DNA from: Bacteroides timonensis | GTDB taxonomy: Bacteria > Bacteroidota > Bacteroidia > Bacteroidales > Bacteroidaceae | Direction: 5' to 3' | Length of the DNA stretch: 64,000 nt | Assembly (NCBI RefSeq): GCF_000513195.1 | Contig: NZ_CBVI010000091.1 | Location: forward strand, 62,001 to 126,000 | Shown: positions 25,881 through 33,058 of the stretch, in pieces | Layout: each line of letters opens with the position of its first letter | How positions within the stretch are numbered: the first letter of the stretch is position 1 | Notes under the pieces: generated by a model | The model's database searches: none | The model's input: only the letters and a program-made list of their open reading frames with translations | Told to the model about the DNA's origin: nothing | Made by a program: the position numbers and the translations under genes

Positions 25881-27539
25881 TTATTTCTTCTTTTCGTCTT
25901 TCTTCGGTTCTTCATTCTTGGTTTCCTGCTTGTCTTCCTTCCCTTCCGGATGGATGATACCCTTCACAGTCTCACCAATAGGCAACTTATCCAGTACACC
26001 CAGACTTGGAGCAACCGTCTTCACCAATGAACTCAAAAAGTTACTCGTACCTCCGTTTCCACCATCGAATACAGTGATGTTTCCTAAGTTCATGTGTTCG
26101 AATGCCTTCACCTGTTCTCCGGCAATTTCCTTCCACTGATCTACCATCTTGTACTGGATGGCGATAGCCGGGTTGGATTCCGCTGCACGTACCATGGCCT
26201 CGAAACCTTCAGCCTCGGCAAGCAATGACTTCTTCTTACCTTCAGCTTCGGCCTCCAGTTTCATCTGGATAGCTCTTGCTTCAGCTTCAGCCTGCGCCAG
26301 AGTAGCCTTTGCACGAGCTTCAGCCTCACGGGTAATCTTTTCGGCAACAGCATCAGCCTGAAGAATGGCTTCCTGTTTTGCAACCTCAGCAGGCACAATC
26401 TTTTCTGCCTTCAAAGAAGACTCCACCTTGCGTGCTTTAGCTTCTTCCACTTCCTTCTGTGCTATTTCACGGGCAGTCTGCACGGCAGCTTCCGAACGTG
26501 CTTCAGCTTCACCGGCCTGCTTGTCAGCATTAGCGCGAGTCACAGCCAGTTCAGCGTCAGACTGTGCCACAGCTTTCTGAGCTTCATTTCGTCCGATAGC
26601 TGCTTTCTTTCCGGCTTCTGCCTGTTTGATTTCCATGTCGGAGTTCAGTTCGGCGATGCGGCTTTCCTTCTCGGTGTTGGCCTGTTCAATTTTGATATTC
26701 TTTTCGGCTTCCGCCTTTGCCACCTGTGATTCTTTTTCAGCATTGGCAATGGCTACCTGTGAGATTCTATCCTTATCCGCATTAGCCACAGAGATCTCCT
26801 GCAACTTCTTCGTCTCGGCAATGGCGATATCCTGGTCTTTGCGTGTTTCGGCCACTTTCGTTTCACGCTCCTTTATCTGGTTAGCAATCTTGATGGCACC
26901 CAGTTTCTCCTGTTCTTCTATATTTGCCTGAGCCTCATTCAACGCCTTACTTTCAGCTTCCTTACCCAAGTTGACAATATAATTGGCGGCATCACGGATA
27001 TCACTGATATTGATGTTCATCAGATATAAACCGAATTTACGGAGTTCCGTATCGATGTTATCTTTTACTTTGGAAAGGAACTTATCACGGTCGGAGTTCA
27101 GTTCTTCAATCGTCATATCGGCAATGACCAAACGCATCTGACCGTACACAACATCCGTAATCAGGTTCTGCTTATCATCTATTGTCAGTCCCAACATACG
27201 TTCGGCGGCGTTTTGCATTACCTCCGCATCGGTACTGATGGCTACGGTAATCGTAGTCGGCACATCCACACGGATATTCTGGGCAGACAGGGCACCGGTC
27301 AACTTACAGTCTATCTGCATCGGCTTCATAGACAGGAATTCATAGCCCTGAATAATCGGCCATACAAACGCGGCACCACCATGATACAACTTAGCGGACT
27401 TCTTGTCACCGCCCGTTTTACCATATACTACCAGTACTTCGTCACTTTTACATTTCCGGTAACGGGAAAGGATACCAATGAAGGTAAGCAAAATAACCGC
27501 CACGAGTATGGCGGCCATAATCATCATTTCTTGTGTCAT
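25881..27539 (-). CDS. Flotillin-like SPFH/band 7 membrane protein
   Basis: A 552-residue scaffold protein. Residues 1-25 form a membrane anchor, the SPFH domain follows (about 30-200, with DKFLSKVKDNIDTELRKFGLYLMNINISDI), and a very long Ala/Glu/Lys/Gln-rich coiled coil occupies about 200-430. The C-terminus has a Gly-rich segment and a charged tail (KEDKQETKNEEPKKDEKKK). Length and layout match YqiK/FloT flotillins, which organise membrane microdomains. The NfeD-like gene 25 bp upstream is the classical partner. The dense EA repeats in the coiled coil may be unstable under replication, but the frame is intact. Confidence 0.93.
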   Translation of the reverse strand: MTQEMMIMAAILVAVILLTFIGILSRYRKCKSDEVLVVYGKTGGDKKSAKLYHGGAAFVWPIIQGYEFLSMKPMQIDCKLTGALSAQNIRVDVPTTITVAISTDAEVMQNAAERMLGLTIDDKQNLITDVVYGQMRLVIADMTIEELNSDRDKFLSKVKDNIDTELRKFGLYLMNINISDIRDAANYIVNLGKEAESKALNEAQANIEEQEKLGAIKIANQIKERETKVAETRKDQDIAIAETKKLQEISVANADKDRISQVAIANAEKESQVAKAEAEKNIKIEQANTEKESRIAELNSDMEIKQAEAGKKAAIGRNEAQKAVAQSDAELAVTRANADKQAGEAEARSEAAVQTAREIAQKEVEEAKARKVESSLKAEKIVPAEVAKQEAILQADAVAEKITREAEARAKATLAQAEAEARAIQMKLEAEAEGKKKSLLAEAEGFEAMVRAAESNPAIAIQYKMVDQWKEIAGEQVKAFEHMNLGNITVFDGGNGGTSNFLSSLVKTVAPSLGVLDKLPIGETVKGIIHPEGKEDKQETKNEEPKKDEKKK

Positions 27540-27564
27540 AAATCTATGTTTTTGAGTTTCGTTT

Positions 27565-28062
27565 TTATTGAATATACAGTGTTCCTTCCCTGTAGGTCGT
27601 AATCATGGTTTTGTCGCCCGTCTGATAAGACTTGGTTCCTTCCGATATTACATCTATCTCGCGCATGGCTCCATCGCGACTCACCTGTACGGTATATCTG
27701 CCATCCCCCTGTTTAAAGTAGATGGTACATTCGCGCCCTACAAGCTGTTCCGTCTTTTCCGTCTTATTCACCTGCTGCAACTGATAGGCTTTCTTATAGA
27801 GAAACCACACGGCAAATACGAAAAACAGACCAATCAGAATGGCAACGGCATAACTCTGAATGTCAGTATTTCCAATCAGATACATGTACCAGCCGAAACC
27901 GATACCGAAATGCGTCAGTCCCTTAAAAGACACCATGCTGCTGATGTCGGCATCCACGTCTACATCCGCATCAATGTCTCCGAAGAAGATGGAAAGGATA
28001 AACTGTATCACAAAAATACCAGTTGTGACTACGGCGATAATCAGAAATATGTTACTACTCAT
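27565..28062 (-). CDS. NfeD-like membrane protein (flotillin partner)
   Basis: A 165-residue protein with two or three membrane helices (residues 4-28, 52-67 and 69-90), an acidic loop between them (FGDIDADVDVDADISS) and a C-terminal OB-fold-like domain (LVGRECTIYFKQGDGRYTVQVSRDGAMREIDVIS). Such YuaF/NfeD proteins are encoded with SPFH proteins and are thought to form a complex with them. It is the first gene of the two-gene minus-strand operon with a textbook promoter upstream. Confidence 0.85.
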   Translation of the reverse strand: MSSNIFLIIAVVTTGIFVIQFILSIFFGDIDADVDVDADISSMVSFKGLTHFGIGFGWYMYLIGNTDIQSYAVAILIGLFFVFAVWFLYKKAYQLQQVNKTEKTEQLVGRECTIYFKQGDGRYTVQVSRDGAMREIDVISEGTKSYQTGDKTMITTYREGTLYIQ

Positions 28063-28109
28063 AGGAATTTGAGTTATTGTGGTTTACGATATATTTAGAT
28101 ATATTATTC

Positions 28110-28140
28110 CAAATATACACATTTGCAGAACATGCGCAAA
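28110..28140 (-). promoter_or_regulatory. Promoter of the NfeD-flotillin operon
   Basis: On the minus strand a -33 TTTG (28140-28137) and -7 TATATTTG (28117-28110) are separated by 19 bases. The spacing is canonical and the leader to the ATG at 28062 is about 40 bases. Confidence 0.75.
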
Positions 28141-28205
28141 GAAACCGTTCTCTATTTAACAAAATTTTCTTGAAGGGGAACACAACATTACACAAAGATA
28201 TTTGT

Positions 28206-28213
28206 TATGTTTG
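28206..28213 (+). promoter_or_regulatory. -7 box before small exported protein
   Basis: TATGTTTG fits TAnnTTTG and overlaps the ATG at 28207. The real start is therefore more likely the ATG at 28225. Confidence 0.5.
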
Positions 28214-28224
28214 CGGACGCTACG

Positions 28225-28659
28225 ATGAAACATCTGCACTATATATTCTTATTCATGTGCCTCGCATTAGGAATGTCCGTCATTCTGCAAGAGGAACAGC
28301 CGGCACTTCGGATGCTTACCGAAGCCTCGGCGGATGATTCCGTCACTCCTGTCCAAACAGGGTGTTTCATTTCAATGTCAACCGATTACTTCTCGACCAT
28401 TGCCCACCGCCCCTTCTTCAACGATGAAAATAATGAGCGTAAAATCAATGGCATCCTTTTCCAGGAGAATTTCTACAATCAGGCCAGTGCTCCCTCGAAA
28501 CTGCTGAAACTAAAGATCCATCCATCTGCAGAACAGATGCAACGTATATTTTCCACCCATTTACGGGTGGAACAGAATGCCAGTCTTTCTTTCACTCCCA
28601 GCGCTATCCGTTATTCTTACGGGTACTACGTCTACGAGCTGAAACATATTCTGATTTAA
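28225..28659 (+). CDS. Small exported protein of unknown function
   Basis: A 144-residue protein from the ATG at 28225. A hydrophobic N-terminus (MKHLHYIFLFMCLALGMSVIL) suggests a signal peptide or anchor without a lipobox. The rest is soluble, ending in an aromatic-rich segment (RYSYGYYVYELKHI). I recognise no domain. The earlier ATG at 28207 overlaps the -7 box. It lies between the divergent NfeD operon and the decarboxylase genes and has no evident functional link to either. Confidence 0.65.
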   Translation: MKHLHYIFLFMCLALGMSVILQEEQPALRMLTEASADDSVTPVQTGCFISMSTDYFSTIAHRPFFNDENNERKINGILFQENFYNQASAPSKLLKLKIHPSAEQMQRIFSTHLRVEQNASLSFTPSAIRYSYGYYVYELKHILI

Positions 28660-28759
28660 ACCGCCACCTTACTTATTACCAACCATTTTCCGGAGGTATG
28701 CCATTGGCGTGTCTTTGGTCAGTCTATTGTTTATTCACTTCTAAATTAATGCGATAACT

Positions 28760-29197
28760 ATGCTCGATTTATTAATAGCCACCCTCGAAATGATGGGGCT
28801 TACATTCGTGATCGGCTTCTTCGTGGCCTTCATCATCAAAATGATTGCCGTTGCCGCCGACTCATTCGACTTCTACAGCTCACACCAGAAAGAACTGCTT
28901 CGCCTGCGACGTCTGCGCAAACTGCGCCAGAAGGTAGAACTCATGATACGGGACATCCCCATGGAAGATAACGGACTTCTCGATGACAAACGCGAAGAGT
29001 TCAGCCGGGGAGTAAACCGGGAACTTACCGACTATCACGGATATTACCACGGGGTAAGCACCGGAGTCTCCAAAACGAACCTGGTAGATTATTACTACCC
29101 CGAAGATACACACATGATGTACCTGAATCAACAAGAAGAGATGTTATATCAAAAAAACAAAAAACACTCCGGCAAATCAGCCGATAAGACCAAATAA
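28760..29197 (+). CDS. Small single-pass membrane protein, OadG-like
   Basis: A 145-residue protein with one strong membrane helix (about residues 8-32, ending in a negatively charged AADSFDFY) and a hydrophilic basic/acidic cytoplasmic region with RLRRLRKLRQKVE. It lies 8 bp before a Na+-translocating decarboxylase beta subunit, the position taken by gamma (OadG) subunits. The helix-plus-tail layout fits a gamma-like stabilising subunit, but the sequence is not clearly OadG. The Tyr-rich stretch DYHGYYHGV and the Lys-rich C-terminus are not explained. Confidence 0.6.
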   Translation: MLDLLIATLEMMGLTFVIGFFVAFIIKMIAVAADSFDFYSSHQKELLRLRRLRKLRQKVELMIRDIPMEDNGLLDDKREEFSRGVNRELTDYHGYYHGVSTGVSKTNLVDYYYPEDTHMMYLNQQEEMLYQKNKKHSGKSADKTK

Positions 29198-29205
29198 GAA
29201 ATAGT

Positions 29206-30420
29206 ATGGAAAATATAGATTTCGCGACCCTGTTCCAAGGTTTTGGAACGATGATGGAAAGTGGCTACCTGCTTGCGTCAGCCCGTGTATTTTTAATCCT
29301 TTTAGGTTTGCTGCTTATATATCTGGGCTGGAAAGGAGTGCTCGAACCTATGGTAATGATTCCGATGGGACTGGGTATGGTCGCCATCAATTGCGGAACA
29401 CTTTTCATGCCGGACGGCACATTGGGCAACCTCTTTCTCGACCCGATGCTTTCGGACACGGACGACCTGATGAATACGATGCAGATAGACTTTCTGCAAC
29501 CTGTCTATACGCTCACCTTCAGCAACGGATTGATAGCTTGCTTTGTGTTTATGGGTATAGGCACATTGCTGGATGTAGGCTTTCTGTTGCAGAAACCTTT
29601 CGTCAGTCTTTTCCTGGCTCTATGCGCCGAACTGGGTACTTTCCTGACTATCCCCGTAGCTTCGGCTCTGGGACTGACCTTGCAGGAAAGTGCTTCCGTA
29701 GCCATGGTAGGCGGTGCAGACGGTCCTATGGTTCTATTCACGTCACTGGCTCTTGCCAAACATTTGTTTGTGCCTATCACCGTAGTGGCTTACCTGTATC
29801 TCGGACTGACCTATGGCGGCTACCCGTATCTGGTGAAACTCCTGGTTCCGAAACGTCTGCGTGCCATCAAGATGACTTCAAAGAAAGCTCCCAAGAATTA
29901 TGATGCCAAAGTGAAACTGGCATTCTCGGCTGTACTGTGTGCGGTGCTGTGTTTCCTGTTCCCGGTAGCTTCACCGCTGTTCTTCTCCCTCTTCCTGGGA
30001 GTGGCTGTACGTGAATCGGGTATGAAGCATATCTATGATTTCGTCAGTGGTCCGCTGCTTTACGGTTCTACATTTATGCTGGGCGTATTGCTGGGTGTGC
30101 TTTGTGACGCGCACTTGTTACTCGATCCGAAAATTCTGAAACTGCTGGTATTGGGTATAGTGGCATTATTGCTTTCCGGTATCGGTGGCATCATGGGTGG
30201 ATACATCATGTACTTTATCAAGAAGGGAAATTATAATCCGGTGATCGGAATTGCCGCCGTCAGTTGTGTACCCACTACGGCTAAAGTGGCTCAGAAGCTG
30301 GTGAGCAAAGATAATCCGGACTCGTTTATTCTGGGAGATGCCTTGGGAGCGAATATTTCCGGGGTTATCACTTCGGCTATTATTACGGGTATTTATATTA
30401 CGATTATCCCATATCTCTAA
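29206..30420 (+). CDS. Na+-translocating decarboxylase, beta subunit (OadB family)
   Basis: A 404-residue inner-membrane protein with roughly 9-11 helices. Family marks include GMGMVA-like helix 1 sequence, GIGTLLDVGFLLQKP, and the Na+/carboxylyl-transfer region VAMVGGADGPMVLFTSLALAK. It would decarboxylate carboxybiotin and pump Na+ out. No alpha (carboxyltransferase) or biotin carrier gene lies nearby, so it must work with subunits encoded elsewhere or have a different role. A perfect 11-bp terminator hairpin follows. Confidence 0.9.
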   Translation: MENIDFATLFQGFGTMMESGYLLASARVFLILLGLLLIYLGWKGVLEPMVMIPMGLGMVAINCGTLFMPDGTLGNLFLDPMLSDTDDLMNTMQIDFLQPVYTLTFSNGLIACFVFMGIGTLLDVGFLLQKPFVSLFLALCAELGTFLTIPVASALGLTLQESASVAMVGGADGPMVLFTSLALAKHLFVPITVVAYLYLGLTYGGYPYLVKLLVPKRLRAIKMTSKKAPKNYDAKVKLAFSAVLCAVLCFLFPVASPLFFSLFLGVAVRESGMKHIYDFVSGPLLYGSTFMLGVLLGVLCDAHLLLDPKILKLLVLGIVALLLSGIGGIMGGYIMYFIKKGNYNPVIGIAAVSCVPTTAKVAQKLVSKDNPDSFILGDALGANISGVITSAIITGIYITIIPYL

Positions 30421-30440
30421 GCTTACAATCACAAACCTTC

Positions 30441-30476
30441 CTTCACCGGCAATGTGTTCCAGCAATGCCGGTGAAG
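30441..30476 (+). terminator. Terminator after the OadB-like gene
   Basis: A perfect 11-bp GC-rich stem pairs 30441-30451 with 30466-30476, with a 14-nt loop, followed by ATTGTTTG. It begins the 376-bp gap before the mannan GH3 gene, which also holds a 22-bp repeat array and the AraC-type operator and promoter. Confidence 0.8.
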
Positions 30477-30570
30477 ATTGTTTGTACATATTTATCAATA
30501 AAAGAATATCCCCAAAGAGGGTGTCATTAATATCTGATAATCAACGGAATAAGATTGGATATATAAAGGC

Positions 30571-30658
30571 AACGACTGAAATGATTTAAGGTAACGACTG
30601 AAATAGGATGAAGTAACGACTGAATCAGGATGAAGTAACGACTGTTTCCGGTTCCACG
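30571..30658. repeat. 22-bp tandem array, four units
   Basis: The core AACGACTG recurs at 30571, 30593, 30615 and 30637, exactly 22 bases apart. Units 2 and 3 share nearly the whole 22 bases (AGGATGAAGT after the core region), while units 1 and 4 diverge in the second half. It ends 37 bases before the predicted operator of the GH3 promoter. Confidence 0.92.
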
Positions 30659-30694
30659 TTTCATTATAAACATTTGTCCGATAATATCCGAAAG

Positions 30695-30712
30695 TTCAAG
30701 ATAGTATCATTA
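30695..30712 (+). promoter_or_regulatory. Candidate AraC-type operator, GH3-GH2 unit
   Basis: TTCAAGATAGTATCATTA matches 13 of 18 positions of the identical 18-mer found before susC and before the symporter. Its 3' edge lies 40 bases before the -7 box, the same distance as at the other two promoters. Confidence 0.6.
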
Positions 30713-30751
30713 AACAGCAAAATCTAATCATATCGGAAAAGGCATGTTCTG

Positions 30752-30759
30752 TACATTTG
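30752..30759 (+). promoter_or_regulatory. -7 box of the GH3-GH2 unit
   Basis: TACATTTG matches TAnnTTTG, 37 bases before the ATG at 30797. No TTTG is present at the -33 position, consistent with activator dependence. Confidence 0.65.
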
Positions 30760-30796
30760 CACACAGAATAATAAACCTTTAAACGTACATGCCGAT

Positions 30797-33049
30797 ATGT
30801 TCAGACACATTCTTTATTATGTAACTTCAGCCTTCCTCTTGCTTCATCTATCCATCTATTATTCCACTGATTATAAATCAGATAAGGAGACAGAAAAGCG
30901 CATCGAGGCACTCCTCGGAAAGATGACACTGGAAGAGAAGATAGGGCAAATGAACCAATTGCACTGTGAGAACTTCCCATACCTTAAAGCCGAAACACGC
31001 AAGGGCAGAGTAGGCTCCGTGATGAGCATAACCGACCCAAACATCTTCAATGAAGTACAACGCATTGCCGTAGAAGACTCCCGCCTCGGTATTCCGCTTA
31101 TCAACGCCAGAGACGTGATACATGGATTCAAAACCATCTTCCCTATACCTTTGGGACAAGCCGCCAGTTTCAATCCGGAGATTGCGGAAACCGGTGCCCG
31201 GATTGCCGCGACCGAAGCTTCCGCCGCAGGAATAAGATGGACATTCGCCCCCATGATAGATATCACTCATGATCCCCGCTGGGGACGTATAGCCGAAGGA
31301 TTCGGAGAAGACCCGCTTCTCGTCTCTCAAATGGGCGTTGCAGCGATAAAAGGTTTTCAGGGAAGTAGCCTAAACCACCCGACCTCCATTGCTGCCTGCG
31401 CCAAACACTTTGCCGGATATGGTGCTTCGGAAGGAGGTAGAGATTACAACTCCACCTACATCACCGAACGCCAATTCCGCAACCTTTATCTCCGGCCTTT
31501 CGAAGCAGCCGTCAATGCCGGAGCAGCCACCCTGATGACGGCATTCAACGACAATGACGGCATCCCCTCTTCAGCCAATCCTTTCCTGTTGAAGGATGTG
31601 CTCCGCAATGAGTGGAATTACCGGGGCACGGTAATATCGGACTGGGCATCTGTCTCCGAAATGATCCGCCACGGATTCTGCGAGGACGAGAAGGAAGCGG
31701 CACTGAAAGCCACAAATGCGGGGACCGATATAGAGATGGTGAGCGAAACCTATATCAAGCATCTCCCTCAATTAATAAAAGAGGGGAAAGTTTCCATGGA
31801 AACTATCGACAATGCGATAAGAAACATCCTGCGATTGAAGTTCCGGCTAGGATTATTCGAACATCCATACATTGCCGACCAAAGAAAAGAGACATTCTAT
31901 CGCCCGGATTTCCTGGAAGCAGCGCAGACAGCGGCCGAACAATCGGCTGTTTTATTAAAGAACGAAAGGGGAACTTTACCCATTCAGAGCAGCATAAAGA
32001 CAATTCTCGTAACCGGGCCATTGGCGGACGCACCCCATGAGCAATTAGGCACCTGGGTGTTTGACGGTGATGCCTCATACTCGCAAACGCCTCTACAAGC
32101 ATTGCGCCGGATAAGTGGTGACAGCATCGAAGTGCTATATGCCCCGGGATTGAACTATTCACGCGATACGGTCACCAGCCAATTCAATAAAGTAGTGGAA
32201 TTAGCCCGGGAGGCGGATCTTATTCTTGCTTTCGTAGGCGAAGAAGCCATACTTTCCGGTGAGGCGCATTGCCTTGCCAACCTGAATTTGCAAGGGGCGC
32301 AATCCGGGTTACTGCACCGTTTGTCCGAAACGGGAAAACCACTGGTTACAGTAGTCATGGCAGGGCGACCGCTTACCATCGGACAGGAAGTGAATATCTC
32401 GGACGCCCTGCTCTATGCTTTCCATCCGGGAACAATGGGCGGCCCTGCATTGGCAAACCTTCTTTTCGGCAAGGTTGTACCTTCCGGTAAATTACCCGTA
32501 ACCTTCCCAAAGGAAACCGGACAAATCCCCATTTACTACAACCACACCAGCACCGGACGACCGGCAAGCGGAAATGAAAAGAATATCTTCAACATCCCTG
32601 TGGGTGCCGAACAAACTTCTTTGGGGAACACCTCTTTCTATCTGGATGCAGGCAAAGATCCCCTATTCCCATTCGGATATGGCTTATCCTATACAACATT
32701 TGCATACAGTAATCTGCAATTATCTTCCACTCAATATACCCGGAATGAAGTAATTATCATTACCTTTGACCTAACTAATACCGGCAAGACGGACGGCACC
32801 GAAATAGCGCAACTCTATTTCCGCGACCTGGCGGCATCCGTAACCCGGCCGGTAAAGGAACTGGCTGCTTTTGAACGTATCCACCTGAAAGCCGGAGAGA
32901 CACGGCACATACGGATGGAGATACCGGTAAAGCTGCTATCCTTCTGGAACTATGCGATGGACTATTGTGTAGAGCCCGGAAAGTTTGATTTGTGGATAGG
33001 AGGCAACAGCCGGGAAGGATTAAAAGCGACATTCAACATAACTCAATAA
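30797..33049 (+). CDS. GH3 beta-glucosidase
   Basis: A 750-residue periplasmic glycoside hydrolase family 3 enzyme with an N-terminal signal segment, a TIM-like barrel, an (alpha/beta)6 domain and a C-terminal fibronectin-III-like domain (YSNLQLSSTQYTRNEVIIITFDLTNTGKTDGTEIAQLYF). The nucleophile is Asp282 in TVISDWASVSEM. The KHF (AACAKHFAGYGASEGGRDYN) loop is standard for beta-glucosidases of the BglX type. In a mannan locus it could remove glucose from gluco-mannan oligosaccharides. The GH2 enzyme gene follows after 9 bp, so the two form one unit. Confidence 0.93.
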   Translation: MFRHILYYVTSAFLLLHLSIYYSTDYKSDKETEKRIEALLGKMTLEEKIGQMNQLHCENFPYLKAETRKGRVGSVMSITDPNIFNEVQRIAVEDSRLGIPLINARDVIHGFKTIFPIPLGQAASFNPEIAETGARIAATEASAAGIRWTFAPMIDITHDPRWGRIAEGFGEDPLLVSQMGVAAIKGFQGSSLNHPTSIAACAKHFAGYGASEGGRDYNSTYITERQFRNLYLRPFEAAVNAGAATLMTAFNDNDGIPSSANPFLLKDVLRNEWNYRGTVISDWASVSEMIRHGFCEDEKEAALKATNAGTDIEMVSETYIKHLPQLIKEGKVSMETIDNAIRNILRLKFRLGLFEHPYIADQRKETFYRPDFLEAAQTAAEQSAVLLKNERGTLPIQSSIKTILVTGPLADAPHEQLGTWVFDGDASYSQTPLQALRRISGDSIEVLYAPGLNYSRDTVTSQFNKVVELAREADLILAFVGEEAILSGEAHCLANLNLQGAQSGLLHRLSETGKPLVTVVMAGRPLTIGQEVNISDALLYAFHPGTMGGPALANLLFGKVVPSGKLPVTFPKETGQIPIYYNHTSTGRPASGNEKNIFNIPVGAEQTSLGNTSFYLDAGKDPLFPFGYGLSYTTFAYSNLQLSSTQYTRNEVIIITFDLTNTGKTDGTEIAQLYFRDLAASVTRPVKELAAFERIHLKAGETRHIRMEIPVKLLSFWNYAMDYCVEPGKFDLWIGGNSREGLKATFNITQ

Positions 33050-33058
33050 CTAACAGTC

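Noticed and set aside
25918..26931. Long plus-strand frames across the flotillin gene
   Set aside because: They are antisense shadows of the Ala/Glu/Lys coiled coil. The minus-strand frame carries the conserved SPFH domain.
28207..28224. Earlier ATG for the small exported protein
   Set aside because: It overlaps a TAnnTTTG promoter box, so it is unlikely to be in the transcript.
30571..30658. 22-bp repeats as the operator of the GH3-GH2 promoter
   Set aside because: The array lies 90-180 bp upstream, is unrelated to the shared 18-mer, and similar arrays occur beside genes with no sugar role. The 18-mer match at 30695 is the better operator.
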